Positions 9,810-18,342 of a stretch of DNA of 64,000 nt are shown piece after piece. The position numbers were made by a program, and so were the translations under genes. Source of the DNA: Sphingomonas mali NBRC 15500 (GTDB taxonomy: Bacteria; Pseudomonadota; Alphaproteobacteria; Sphingomonadales; Sphingomonadaceae). Location: positions 30,082 through 94,081 of the forward strand of contig NZ_BCYX01000019.1 in the NCBI RefSeq assembly GCF_001598415.1, in the 5' to 3' direction. Positions within the stretch are counted from its first letter, which is position 1, and each line of letters opens with the position of its first letter. A model generated the notes under the pieces. That model was not told where the DNA came from, made no database searches, and was given only the letters and a program-made list of their open reading frames with translations.

Positions 9810-10508
9810 ATGTCGGGTTTAGTGGATTCTGCCACGGCGGTGATGCGTGCGTCTTCGGCTCGCGTGGATCGGGCCGCGGTGAACGTGGCGAACGTATCGA
9901 CGCCGGGCTTCAAGCGGCAGTTGCAATCGAGTGATCAGGTCAATGGCGACTTCGCTGCGACGCTCTCGCGGCTGCGCGTCGACATGCAGGCCGGCAAGCT
10001 GGTCGAGACCGGACGCCCGCTTGATCTTGCCATTAACGGTAGCGGCTTCTTCCAGCTGAAGGCGGGCGATAAGCTGGTCTATTCGCGGCAGGGAAATTTC
10101 TCCCTGGCGAGCGATGGGCGGGTGATCACGCCGCAGGGTTATGCGCTGCAGCAGGCCGGCGGCGGCGATCTGGTGCTCGACACCGGAACGGCCAAGATCG
10201 CGGCCGATGGCACCATTCTCGACGGCGACAAGCCGCTCGGTCAGATCGCGGTTTATTCGATCCGCGAAGGGGCGTCCGCGACGCCGCTCGACGGATCGCT
10301 GTTCATGCTCGCTGACGACGATGCCGAGGCGATCGCCACGCCGTCGCTGCGCCAGGGCGCGGTCGAGGCGTCGAACGTATCGCTGGGGGACGAGATGATA
10401 TCGATGATGGGAGCGCTGCGGGGCGCTGAGACCGGGGCGAAACTCGTCCAGGTTTATGACGATCTGATGGGCAAGGCGATCTCCACCTTCGGGCAGGTCG
10501 GTCGATGA
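9810..10508 (+). CDS. flgF: Flagellar proximal rod protein FlgF
   Basis: This 232-aa protein is a rod component of the flagellar basal body, exported through the flagellar type III apparatus. The N-terminal rod signature (VNVANVSTPGFKR, about residues 25-37) and a C-terminal segment (EASNVSLGDEMISMMGALRG) match the FlgE/F/G family, as does the internal LDLAINGSGFFQLK. It is the first gene of the plus-strand flagellar operon, with a GGGG ribosome-binding stretch just upstream, and it overlaps flgG by 4 bases. The order F-G-A-H separates it from FlgG, though the two are paralogues and the names could be exchanged. Confidence 0.85.
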   Translation: MSGLVDSATAVMRASSARVDRAAVNVANVSTPGFKRQLQSSDQVNGDFAATLSRLRVDMQAGKLVETGRPLDLAINGSGFFQLKAGDKLVYSRQGNFSLASDGRVITPQGYALQQAGGGDLVLDTGTAKIAADGTILDGDKPLGQIAVYSIREGASATPLDGSLFMLADDDAEAIATPSLRQGAVEASNVSLGDEMISMMGALRGAETGAKLVQVYDDLMGKAISTFGQVGR

Positions 10509-11278
10509 ACGGCGCCTTCTATGTCGGCGCGGTCGGCCTGCAGGCGCAGGAGCGCGCGCTCGCCATCGTCTCCAACAATATCGCCAATATCAACACGCCG
10601 GCGTTCAAGCGCTCGGACGTCCGCTTCTCGACGGTGCTAGCGTCGCGCAACGATCCGGACGTGCCCGCGGCCAATGCGGCGGATCTGTTCTCCGCCGCGG
10701 GCGTGATGGCCTCGGCCGCGCCCTCGCTTGACGAGCCGGGCGACCTGCAATCGACCGGCAAGGCGAACGATCTCGCGATCAACGGGCGGGGGTTCATCGA
10801 ATTGATGGGCCCCGGCGGCCAGACCTTGTTGTGGCGCGGCGGCGCGCTCAAGGTCGGCGATGACGGCATGCTGGCGGCAGCGGACAGCGGTCTGCCGCTC
10901 AAGGCGGCGATCAGCGTGCCGACCGACGCGACGTCGTTTACCATCGCCGCCGACGGCACGGTGAACGCGGTCACCTCGGCCGACGCGGCGCCGGTCGAGA
11001 TCGGCAAGATCTCGCTGGTGACCGCCGACGATACGAGTGGCCTGACCGCGCTCGACGGCGGCCTCTATTCGATCGGCGACGAGAGCCGGATGCGCGAGGC
11101 GGTCGCCGGCGAAGACGGGGCAGGGACCCTGGTGCAGGGGTCGGTCGAGCGTTCGAACGTCGAGATGACCGGCGAGATGGTCGAGCTGATGCTCGTCCAG
11201 CGCGCTTATGCCGCCAATGCGCAGATCGTCCAGGCAGCTGATCAGCTGATGTCGATCGCCAACGGCCTCCGGCGCTGA
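10505..11278 (+). CDS. flgG: Flagellar distal rod protein FlgG
   Basis: A 257-aa rod protein. The N-terminus ALAIVSNNIANINTPAFKR carries the SNN(I/L)AN motif of the axial protein family. The central LAINGRGFIEL and the C-terminal block VERSNVEMTGEMVELMLVQ followed by RAYAANAQIV are standard FlgG features. It should form the distal rod that passes through the P- and L-rings encoded just downstream (flgI, flgH). The start ATG overlaps the flgF stop, and flgA begins 2 bases after its stop. Confidence 0.88.
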   Translation: MNGAFYVGAVGLQAQERALAIVSNNIANINTPAFKRSDVRFSTVLASRNDPDVPAANAADLFSAAGVMASAAPSLDEPGDLQSTGKANDLAINGRGFIELMGPGGQTLLWRGGALKVGDDGMLAAADSGLPLKAAISVPTDATSFTIAADGTVNAVTSADAAPVEIGKISLVTADDTSGLTALDGGLYSIGDESRMREAVAGEDGAGTLVQGSVERSNVEMTGEMVELMLVQRAYAANAQIVQAADQLMSIANGLRR

Positions 11279-11279
11279 G

Positions 11280-11933
11280 ATGATGGCATTCGTCCTGGCT
11301 GCCGCATTCGTCGGCGGCGACTCCTTGGCGTTGGCCGATCGTGGCGAGATCGTCTTGTCGCGACCGGCGGTGACGCTTGCCGATGTCGCTGGGCGGGGCG
11401 GTCTCGGGCGCCTTGGCGCGGTGGAGATTGCGCGGCTGCCGGTCGGCCGCGATCGCCTGTCGCTCTCGCGGCGCGCGATCGCCACCCTGGTGCGCCGCGC
11501 GGTGCCCGGGATTGTGGTGGACGGCGGCGACGCCCGCGTCGTGACGTTTCGGTATGTTCGCCGCGCTGAAGCGGGCGCGGGTGTCTGCCAGGTGACCAGC
11601 GCCGCGATCGCGGCGGGCACCGCCATCACGCGCGACAAGATTGCGGCCGGGCCGTGCGCGGCCATGACGGCAGCGATCCGCTACGACGCCGCGCGCGGTT
11701 ATCTCGTCGCGCGGCGCGACCTGCCTGCCGGAAGTCCGCTCGGCCATCTGGTGGTGCCGCCACCCGCGACCGTCGCAAAGGGAGATGCCATGACCTTGGT
11801 GTCGCGTGCCGGCCCGGTCACGGTCGAGCGTTCAGTGACCGCGTTGCAGTCGGGCAGCGTCGGCAGACGGGTGTTCGTCCGCGACCGCGGCGGACATGTA
11901 TTCGCCGCGCCGGTCGCGACGGTGACGCCATGA
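11280..11933 (+). CDS. flgA: Flagellar P-ring assembly chaperone FlgA
   Basis: This 217-aa periplasmic chaperone helps FlgI polymerise into the P ring. The N-terminus (MMAFVLAAAFVGGDSLALA) is a likely signal peptide. The C-terminal half contains the SAF domain typical of FlgA: AAGTAITRDKIAAGPC, ARRDLPAGSPLG, then a TLVSRAGPVTVE strand and a final VRDRGGHVFAAPV. It lies between flgG and flgH/flgI, the usual place. The stop overlaps the flgH start (ATGA). Confidence 0.85.
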   Translation: MMAFVLAAAFVGGDSLALADRGEIVLSRPAVTLADVAGRGGLGRLGAVEIARLPVGRDRLSLSRRAIATLVRRAVPGIVVDGGDARVVTFRYVRRAEAGAGVCQVTSAAIAAGTAITRDKIAAGPCAAMTAAIRYDAARGYLVARRDLPAGSPLGHLVVPPPATVAKGDAMTLVSRAGPVTVERSVTALQSGSVGRRVFVRDRGGHVFAAPVATVTP

Positions 11934-12502
11934 GGGTTCTGCTCACGCTGCTCGCCGCGATCGCGCTGCCCGCCGGCGCGGCGCACGCCGACGACCTCTA
12001 CAAGCGCAGCAACTGGTCGGCGATGAGCGCCGATCGCCGCGCCACCGCAGTCGGCGATCTGTTGACTGTCGTGGTTTACGAGAATGCGGAATCGACCAAT
12101 ACGACCAAGACCGATTCCAAGCGCAGCACGCAGGTCGGGGGATCCGTCTCCGGCGGGAAGCTCAGCGAGAGCGGCAGCCTTCAGTTCGGCGGCGGCTATT
12201 CGGGCGGCGGCGCGGTCACGCGCAGCGATAAGCTGGTCGCGCAGATCACGGTGACCGTCCGGTCGGTGCTGCCCAATGGCGACCTTATGGTGTCGGGCCA
12301 GCAGACGATGAAGCTCAACGGCGAGAACACGCTGATCGGGATCGAGGGACGCATCCGCCCCGAGGACATCGAGGCCGACAACCGCATCCTGTCGAGCCGG
12401 ATCGCCGACGCGAAGATCATCTATGACGGCAAGGGGTTCGTCGCGCGTAGCGCCAAGCCCGGTCTGGTCGCCCGTGTATTTCGCTTCCTGGGGCTTGGAT
12501 GA
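11930..12502 (+). CDS. flgH: Flagellar L-ring protein FlgH, apparently non-lipidated
   Basis: This 190-aa protein forms the outer-membrane L ring. I took the ATG at 11930 (overlapping the flgA stop), which yields a clean signal peptide MRVLLTLLAAIALPAGAAHA followed by DDLYKR. Core motifs match FlgH: GDLLTVVVYENAESTNTTKT, LVAQITVTVRSVLPNGDL, the NGE turn, and the end block RPEDIEADNRILSSRIADA. Most FlgH proteins are lipoproteins with a lipobox Cys; none is present after this signal peptide, so anchoring must differ. It is also shorter than the usual ~220 aa. Confidence 0.87.
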   Translation: MRVLLTLLAAIALPAGAAHADDLYKRSNWSAMSADRRATAVGDLLTVVVYENAESTNTTKTDSKRSTQVGGSVSGGKLSESGSLQFGGGYSGGGAVTRSDKLVAQITVTVRSVLPNGDLMVSGQQTMKLNGENTLIGIEGRIRPEDIEADNRILSSRIADAKIIYDGKGFVARSAKPGLVARVFRFLGLG

Positions 12503-13647
12503 TGCGGCATCGGGGGGCATTTCCACTGCTGGCGCTGCTTCTTGCCGGCCTTGCCGTGCCCGCGAGCGCGGGCGCGCGGCCTGCGACGGCCGGCGTTCCG
12601 CTGTCGGGCATCGGTCGGTTCCAGGGATGGCGCGACAATGCGCTGATCGGCTACGGCTTGGTGACCGGCCTGGCGGGATCGGGCGATACGCGGCGTAACG
12701 GCGTCACCCGCCAGGCCTTGCGCAACGTGCTCAGCCGGCTCGGGACCAGCGTGACGGACGACGAGATCAACAGCCGCAACGTCGCGGTCGTCATCGTCAC
12801 GTCGACCTTGCCCGCCTCGGCCAATGTCGGCGACCGACTGACCGTCACGGTCTCGTCGATCGGCGACGCCCGCAGCCTGGCCGGCGGAACGCTGCTGATG
12901 ACGCCGCTGCTCGGGCCTGACCAGCATGTCTATGCCCTGGCGCAAGGGCCGCTGCTGGCCGGCGGCTACGACTTCAAGAGCGATCTCAACCGCGAGCAGC
13001 GCAATTATCCGACCACCGCGATGCTGGAGGCCGGCGCGACCGTCGAGACCGCGGTCGACACCCAATTGCTTGCGAGCGACGGCACCGTTGGTTTCGTACT
13101 GAGCGAGCCCAGCTTCGAGGGTGCCGAGCGCATCGCCGAGGCGATCAACCTGCAGTTCGGCGCCGGCATTGCCTCGGTCAAGAATGCCGACGAGGTACGG
13201 ATCGCCTTTCGCGGCGATGCCAGCCAGTTCGCCGGGTTCATGGCGCGGCTGGAGAGCCTGCCGGTCGAGCCGGTCCGCGTGGCCCGCGTGGTGATCAACG
13301 AACGCACCGGGACGATCGTCGCGGGTGGCGACGTGCGCATCTCGAGCGTGGTGATCGCCCAGGGCGACCTCAAGGTCACGATCACCGGCGAGCGCACCGC
13401 GTCGCAGCCCAATTTCGCCGGCGGGTTCGCGAGCGATCTGAATTCGGTCGGCAGCCTCGTCGTCACCAACACCAAATTGACCGTCGAGGATCGCAAGCGC
13501 GACACTGTCGTCAATTTCCCCAACACCACCGTCGCCGATCTCGTCCAGGGCCTGTCGCGGGCCAAGGTCGACACGCGCGGCATCATCAGTGTGCTCCAGG
13601 CGATCAAGGCCGCCGGCGCGCTCCACGCCGCTATCCTCGTTCAATAA
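12499..13647 (+). CDS. flgI: Flagellar P-ring protein FlgI
   Basis: This 382-aa periplasmic protein, full family length, builds the P ring around the rod. After a signal peptide (ending near ASAGA) the first conserved block is GIGRFQGWRDNALIGYGLV followed by TGLAGSGD. Further FlgI motifs are NVAVVIVTSTLPA, GDRLTVTVSSIGDARSLAGG and VVINERTGTIVAGGDVRIS. The final segment TVADLVQGLSRAKVDTRGII is the standard FlgI C-terminus. The start overlaps the flgH stop by 4 bases. The flgI-flgB gap is 11 bases, so the operon continues. Confidence 0.93.
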   Translation: MMRHRGAFPLLALLLAGLAVPASAGARPATAGVPLSGIGRFQGWRDNALIGYGLVTGLAGSGDTRRNGVTRQALRNVLSRLGTSVTDDEINSRNVAVVIVTSTLPASANVGDRLTVTVSSIGDARSLAGGTLLMTPLLGPDQHVYALAQGPLLAGGYDFKSDLNREQRNYPTTAMLEAGATVETAVDTQLLASDGTVGFVLSEPSFEGAERIAEAINLQFGAGIASVKNADEVRIAFRGDASQFAGFMARLESLPVEPVRVARVVINERTGTIVAGGDVRISSVVIAQGDLKVTITGERTASQPNFAGGFASDLNSVGSLVVTNTKLTVEDRKRDTVVNFPNTTVADLVQGLSRAKVDTRGIISVLQAIKAAGALHAAILVQ

Positions 13648-13658
13648 GGTACCCATTC

Positions 13659-14003
13659 GTGGATCCTGTCTCAGCTGCGCTCATCACCAAGTCGTTGGAC
13701 GGCCTCGCGCTCCGCCTCGAGGTGACCGCGACCAACATCGCCAATGCCAATTCCAGGACCTATCGGCCGTCGCGCGTGACGTTCGAGGACAGTCTGAGGG
13801 CGGCCGCCGCCAAGGGTCCCGATGCGATCGCCGCGGTCGAGCCGAGGATCGAGGCGTTGCCGCGGGCACCGTTCGGCGACGAGCCGCGGACCGACCTCGA
13901 GCTCGATACCGCCGCTTCCACGGCCGGGCGCTATTCGGCGCTGATCGACTTGCTCGGCCGCCAATTCGACATTTCGCGCACCGTCATCCGGGGAGGCCAG
14001 TAA
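13659..14003 (+). CDS. flgB: Flagellar rod protein FlgB
   Basis: A 114-aa proximal rod protein, GTG start, with the axial-family motif VTATNIANANSRTYRPSRV at residues 21-39 and a C-terminal helix (AGRYSALIDLLGRQFDISR) that fits FlgB. It sits in the conserved flgB-flgC-fliE block and its stop overlaps the flgC ATG. It is a little short for FlgB (usually ~130 aa), which together with overlapping genes gives the impression of a streamlined cluster. Confidence 0.82.
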   Translation: MDPVSAALITKSLDGLALRLEVTATNIANANSRTYRPSRVTFEDSLRAAAAKGPDAIAAVEPRIEALPRAPFGDEPRTDLELDTAASTAGRYSALIDLLGRQFDISRTVIRGGQ

Positions 14004-14434
14004 TGAGTGACGCCATGGCGATCAGTCGCTCGGGGCTCGATGTCGAGTGGCAGCGGCTGCAGGTCATCGCCCAGAACCTCGCCAATTTGAACACGAGCCG
14101 CACCGCCTCGGGCGACCCCTATCGCCCGATGCGCGTCATCTCAGGGCCTGACGCGACTTTCGCCGACGCGCTGGCCCGCAAGGGCGCCGTCAGTCAGCCC
14201 GGACCCGTTCGCGTGCTCGGGGTCGAGGCGATGCCGGGCGGCGTCCGGCGCGTCTATGATCCGAGCGATCCGTCGGCCGGCGCCGACGGGTTCGTCAATC
14301 TGCCCGCCATCGATCAGGCCTCGGAAATGACCTTGATGATCCGCACCTCGCGCTCCTACGAGGCCAATCTGACCGCGCTCGCGATCGAGCGCCAGATGTT
14401 CTCGAGCGCACTCAATCTCGGGCGGTCGTCATGA
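14003..14434 (+). CDS. flgC: Flagellar rod protein FlgC
   Basis: This 143-aa protein begins at the ATG overlapping the flgB stop. Motifs: ISRSGLDVEWQRLQVIAQNL followed by ANLNTSRT (axial N-terminal helix), PYRPMRVI, VYDPSDPSAGADGFVNLP (the FlgC-specific DPxHPxAdxxGyVxxPn region, here with Ser for His), and the terminal RSYEANLTALAIERQMF. It partners with FlgB, FlgF and FliE in the proximal rod. Confidence 0.9.
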   Translation: MSDAMAISRSGLDVEWQRLQVIAQNLANLNTSRTASGDPYRPMRVISGPDATFADALARKGAVSQPGPVRVLGVEAMPGGVRRVYDPSDPSAGADGFVNLPAIDQASEMTLMIRTSRSYEANLTALAIERQMFSSALNLGRSS

Positions 14435-14745
14435 GCGCGATCGCGGCGATCGACAGCGTGCTGGCGGCCCCGCCGGCACTCACTACCCTCGGGCCGGTGG
14501 CCGCCGCGCCGCAGCCGGCACCGGCGGCGAGTTTTGGCGACATCCTCTCGGCCGGCATGCAGGGGGTCGAAAGCAAGCTTGCCACCGCCGATGACATGGT
14601 GCGCAAGTTCACGCTCGATCCCAATGTGCCGATCCATCAGGTGACCTTCGCGCTCGAGCAGGCGCGGCTGTCGGTCGAACTGGCGATGCAGGTGCGCGGG
14701 CGCCTGCTCGACGGATACCGCGAACTCATGAACATGCAGCTCTAG
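14431..14745 (+). CDS. fliE: Flagellar hook-basal body adaptor FliE
   Basis: This 104-aa protein links the MS ring to the rod and is the first rod substrate of the export gate. The second half is diagnostic: SFGDILSAGMQGVESKLATA, then the HQVTFALEQARLSVELAMQV helix and RGRLLDGYRELMNMQL at the C-terminus. The N-terminal ~30 residues are Ala/Pro-rich linker. It overlaps flgC by 4 bases and lies directly before fliF. Confidence 0.88.
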   Translation: MSAIAAIDSVLAAPPALTTLGPVAAAPQPAPAASFGDILSAGMQGVESKLATADDMVRKFTLDPNVPIHQVTFALEQARLSVELAMQVRGRLLDGYRELMNMQL

Positions 14746-14761
14746 CCGCGGATCGCCGATC

Positions 14762-16060
14762 ATGAGTGATGCGTCCCCCCAGCGGCAATTGCCGGTCCGT
14801 CTGATCGCGATCGTATTCGCCGTGGTCTTCGGGCTGCTGGCGCTCGGCTATTTCCTGTTCCTGCGCCCAGGCTACGTGCCGGTGTTCAGCAATCTGCGTC
14901 CCGCCGCGGCCTCTGCGGTCGCGGCCCAGCTCGACGCCAAGAACATCGCCTACCGGCTCGGCGATAACGGCGCCAGCATCGCGGTGCCGTCGGACCAGGC
15001 CGACCAGGCGCGGCTGCTGATCGCCGGATCCGATATCGCGCTCAAGGGCGGAGTGGGCTTCGAGCTGTTCAACAAGTCCGACATGGGCCTCACCGACTTC
15101 GCGCAGCGGATCAATTACCAGCGCGCGCTCCAGGGCGAGCTCGAACGCACGATCATGCTGATCGACGAGGTCGAGACCGCCCGCGTCCATCTGGCGATGC
15201 CCGAGCGCTCGCTGTTCCGCAGCGAACGCAGCCCGTCCAAGGCCGCGGTCGAGCTGATCACCAAGGAAGGACGCCAGCTCGACAGCGACCGTGTCGCCGG
15301 CATCCAGCGTCTGGTGGCCTTCGCCGTGCCCGATCTGGCGCCCGGCGATGTCGTCATCGTCGATGCCGATGGCCGGGTCCTGAGCCAGTCGAGCGCGCCC
15401 GAGGTAACGCTCGCGCCGGACGCCGAGGAGCAGCAGGCGGTCCAGCGCTACTATCGCGCGCGGGTGCGCGCCGCGGTCGAACCGGCCTTGCCAGGGGTGC
15501 AGACCGACGTACGCGTCATCGTCCTCGGCAAGGACCAGGTCGATGTTCCAGAGACACCGGCGCCGGCACCCGCCGCGAGCGCGACGCCGGGGGCGATCGC
15601 GACCCCGGCCGGCGCCGCGACGCCGGCGACCCTGCCCAATGCGCCGAAGCGCAATTTCCGCCTGCGCATCATCGTCGCGACCGCCATGCCGCTCGACCCT
15701 GATCAGAGCCGGTTGGCGCGCAACGAGATCGCCGCCGCGGTGGGGCTCGACGAGGCGGCCGGCGACGAACTCACCTTCCAGGTCGGGCTTGGCCCGACCG
15801 GCGAGACCACCCCGGCGGCGCGAACGGCGGTGGCTCCGGCCGCTGCCGTTCCGCCTGTCGGGAGCCCCGCCGGTGCTGCTCGCTTCGGCGGGTTCTGGCT
15901 GTACGTGCTGATCGCCGTCGCTCTCCTTCTGCTGGCGGCGCTGGCGCAGGGGGTCCGGTCCGCGATGCGGACGCCGCGCCTGTCGGCCGACGAGCGCGAG
16001 GCGATGATCGAGCGCATCCGCGCGACCTTGCGCGATCCGGACGTGGCCAATGCCGGCTGA
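14762..16060 (+). CDS. fliF: Flagellar MS-ring protein FliF (short form)
   Basis: This 432-aa inner-membrane protein is the base of the flagellum. A first transmembrane segment (IAIVFAVVFGLLALGYFLF, residues ~13-31) is followed by the YscJ/FliF ring-building modules (GGVGFELFNKSDMGLTDFAQ; TIMLIDEVETARVHLAMPER). A low-complexity Ala/Pro linker comes near residue 270, and a second membrane helix at ~380-397 (FWLYVLIAVALLLLAALAQ). The cytoplasmic tail is only ~35 residues. FliF is usually about 550 aa; here the beta-collar region and the tail are reduced. The tail is where FliG normally docks, and no fliG follows. It overlaps the next small gene by 11 bases. Confidence 0.9.
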   Translation: MSDASPQRQLPVRLIAIVFAVVFGLLALGYFLFLRPGYVPVFSNLRPAAASAVAAQLDAKNIAYRLGDNGASIAVPSDQADQARLLIAGSDIALKGGVGFELFNKSDMGLTDFAQRINYQRALQGELERTIMLIDEVETARVHLAMPERSLFRSERSPSKAAVELITKEGRQLDSDRVAGIQRLVAFAVPDLAPGDVVIVDADGRVLSQSSAPEVTLAPDAEEQQAVQRYYRARVRAAVEPALPGVQTDVRVIVLGKDQVDVPETPAPAPAASATPGAIATPAGAATPATLPNAPKRNFRLRIIVATAMPLDPDQSRLARNEIAAAVGLDEAAGDELTFQVGLGPTGETTPAARTAVAPAAAVPPVGSPAGAARFGGFWLYVLIAVALLLLAALAQGVRSAMRTPRLSADEREAMIERIRATLRDPDVANAG

Positions 16061-16397
16061 CCCGCTCACCGCGATCGCGCGCGATCTCGCCGCGCTGGCG
16101 GGCAGCGATCGCCGGGCGATCCTCGCCGGGCTCGACGCGGACGAGCGCGACCGGCTGCAGACGGCGATGCGGGGCCAGCGGCCGGCGGCACCGCCGCGCC
16201 CGGCAGCGCCCGGTAGCCATTCGGAATGGTTCGAAACGTTGATCGCGGCGGCGCGGAACGGCGAGGGCGGCATGACACCGGCCGCGCGCGCGGCCCTGCT
16301 CGACGGTCAGGGCGAGGCGAACGCCGCGCCGCGCGTTGCGGGACGGACCTTGCTTCAGGCAGCCGGTGGGCTGCTCGCGGCAGGAAAATCGCGATGA
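16050..16397 (+). CDS. Unknown 115-aa protein in the fliG position
   Basis: The frame lies exactly between fliF and fliH, where fliG normally sits, overlapping fliF by 11 bases and fliH by 4, so it is very likely translated. It is far too short for FliG (~330 aa) and I see no EHPQ, torque-helix or FliG C-terminal motifs. Residues 1-45 (ending LAGLDADERDRLQTAM) form amphipathic helices reminiscent of FliG/ARM helices, but this is weak. The rest is Pro/Ala-rich linker, then a helical C-terminus. It may be a FliF-tail partner or a FliG relic; function unknown. Confidence 0.7.
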   Translation: MPADPLTAIARDLAALAGSDRRAILAGLDADERDRLQTAMRGQRPAAPPRPAAPGSHSEWFETLIAAARNGEGGMTPAARAALLDGQGEANAAPRVAGRTLLQAAGGLLAAGKSR

Positions 16398-17044
16398 CCG
16401 GGCTCATCAAGGAGCCTCACGCGCTGGCAAGCGTCGGCGCGCTGCCGGCGGCGCCGCGCCGCGACCGGGACGCGGCCGTCGAGACCGTGGCGCCCGATCC
16501 GCGCCTGGCGGAGCTCGAGGCCGAGATCGCGCGGCTCGAGGCGGCGCTCGTTTCGCACAAGCGCGAGGCGGCGCGCGCTATCGAGGCCGCGCGCGCCGAA
16601 GGGCGCGACGCCGCCGTCGCCGCCGACGCCAGCCGCACCGCGCAGGTCGAGCGCGGCCTCGCTGACGCGCGCGCGGTCTGGGACAAGCGGCTCGAGGAGC
16701 TCGAGCTCCTCGCGGTCACCCTGGCCCGTGCCGCGCTCGGAAAGATGTTCGGTGAAAGCTCCGACCTCGGCGAGCTCGTGACGCGCACGGTCGCGCATCA
16801 CGTTGCCGGCCTTGCCGCCGATTCGGTGGTTGGCGTGCGGGTCAGCGCGGCCGATTTTCCGGGCGACGCGCTCGATACCCTGAGCACGCGGATCGACGTC
16901 GCGCGCACGCGTCTCGCGATCGACCCCGATTTGGATGCCGGGGGGTGCCGGATCGATCTCAAGCTCGGCGCCATCGACGTCGAACCGGCACGACAATGGG
17001 CGATCCTCGACGGCGCGCTGGCGGCGATGGAGCGCAGGACATGA
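16394..17044 (+). CDS. fliH: Flagellar export stator FliH
   Basis: This 216-aa cytoplasmic protein is expected to regulate the FliI ATPase and tether it to the C ring. I chose the ATG at 16394 overlapping the preceding stop. Residues ~35-110 form a long Glu/Ala/Arg-rich coiled coil (LAELEAEIARLEAALVSHKR), and the C-terminal half matches the FliH/YscL domain (ARAALGKMFGES, DLDAGGCRIDLKLGAIDVEP). It is coupled to fliI by ATGA. Confidence 0.85.
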   Translation: MTGLIKEPHALASVGALPAAPRRDRDAAVETVAPDPRLAELEAEIARLEAALVSHKREAARAIEAARAEGRDAAVAADASRTAQVERGLADARAVWDKRLEELELLAVTLARAALGKMFGESSDLGELVTRTVAHHVAGLAADSVVGVRVSAADFPGDALDTLSTRIDVARTRLAIDPDLDAGGCRIDLKLGAIDVEPARQWAILDGALAAMERRT

Positions 17045-18342
17045 AGCCGCATCGTTTCCTCGATCGGCTGGCAGCGGTCGATACCGCGCCGCTCTACGGG
17101 CATCTCGACGAACTTGGTGCCGGCTTCGTTCGCGCGACGGGTCCCGCCGCGGCGCTCGGCGAGCTGTGCGACATCGCCGGCCCGGATGGCCGCGAGGCGA
17201 TCGCCGAGGTCGTGGCGGTGAGCGAGCGCGGTATCACCCTGATCCCGCTCGAACAGCATAGCGGGCTCCGCCTCGGCGCGCGGGTGACCGCCGCGCCCGG
17301 CCGCTCCGGCATCGCGCGGGGCGACGGTTTTGCCGGTCGTGCCGTCGATGCGCTCGGCCGCCCGATCGACGGCAAGGGCAGGATCGATCGCACGACGCGC
17401 ATCGAGGGAGCCGCGATCTCGGCGCTCGACCGGGTCAATCCGGCGGCGGTGCTGGCGACCGGCATCCGCGCGATCGACGGCCTCCTGACCCTGGGCGTCG
17501 GCCAGCGGGTCGGCATCTTCGCGGCGAGCGGCGTGGGCAAGACCAGCCTGGTCGAGCAGCTCGCCCGCCAGATCGATTGCGATCGCTGCATCCTGTGCCT
17601 GGTCGGCGAGCGCGGGCGGGAAGTCTCCGACCTCTGGTCGCTCGCCGCCACGTCCGCCGCGCCCGATCGCTTCTCCCTGGTCGCGGCCACATCGGACCAA
17701 AGCCCGGTGATGCGCGCACGCGCGGTCGAGCAGGCCTTGGCGCTGGCCGAATATTGGCGCGATCGCGGTGAGCATGTCGTGCTCCTGATCGATTCGATCA
17801 CGCGGCTGGCCATGGCGCTGCGGGAAATCGGCCTCGCTGCCGGCGCCCCGCCCACCGTGCGCGCCTATACGCCCAACGTGTTCGCGGTTCTGCCGCGCAT
17901 CGTCGAGCGTTGCGGCGCGGTCCGGGGCGGGGGTGCGATCACCGCGATCATGACGGTGCTGAGCGAGACCGACGAGGTCGACGACCCGATCGTCGAGGTG
18001 ATGAAGTCGCTGCTCGACGGCCATATCGTCTTGTCGCGCAACCTCGCCGAGCAGGGCCATTTTCCGGCGATCGACATCATCCGCAGCGTCAGCCGCCAGG
18101 CCTCGCGGCTGATCGATCCCGATCACGCCGCCCAGGCGCGTGAGATCGCCTCTCTGCTCTCGACCTATGATGAGAATCGCGTGATGATCGAAAGCGGGGT
18201 CTATCGGGCCCGGTCGAGCGACCGGATCGACCGGGCGATCGCCGCGCGCGAGCCGATCGCCGCCGTCCTGCGCCAGCCCGCCGACGAGCGCTCGGACTTC
18301 GCCCAGACCGTGCGTGCGCTCAAGACCTCGTGGCCGTCATGA
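17041..18342 (+). CDS. fliI: Flagellum-specific ATPase FliI
   Basis: This 433-aa F1-beta-like ATPase energises and times flagellar protein export. The ATG at 17041 overlaps the fliH stop; an in-frame start further upstream would only add a nonsense extension into fliH. Walker A is ASGVGKTSL (residues ~162-170), Walker B VLLIDSITR (~245-253), and the FliI/SctN signatures LVGERGREVSDLW and IRAIDGLLTLGVGQR are present. The C-terminus has RQASRLIDPDHAAQAREIAS. It operates with FliH and FliJ (flanking genes) below the FlhA ring. Confidence 0.95.
   Translation: MKPHRFLDRLAAVDTAPLYGHLDELGAGFVRATGPAAALGELCDIAGPDGREAIAEVVAVSERGITLIPLEQHSGLRLGARVTAAPGRSGIARGDGFAGRAVDALGRPIDGKGRIDRTTRIEGAAISALDRVNPAAVLATGIRAIDGLLTLGVGQRVGIFAASGVGKTSLVEQLARQIDCDRCILCLVGERGREVSDLWSLAATSAAPDRFSLVAATSDQSPVMRARAVEQALALAEYWRDRGEHVVLLIDSITRLAMALREIGLAAGAPPTVRAYTPNVFAVLPRIVERCGAVRGGGAITAIMTVLSETDEVDDPIVEVMKSLLDGHIVLSRNLAEQGHFPAIDIIRSVSRQASRLIDPDHAAQAREIASLLSTYDENRVMIESGVYRARSSDRIDRAIAAREPIAAVLRQPADERSDFAQTVRALKTSWPS

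Noticed and set aside
16050..16397. Calling the 115-aa gene fliG
   Set aside because: It has a third of FliG length and none of the FliG middle or C-terminal motifs; the helical N-terminus alone is not enough.
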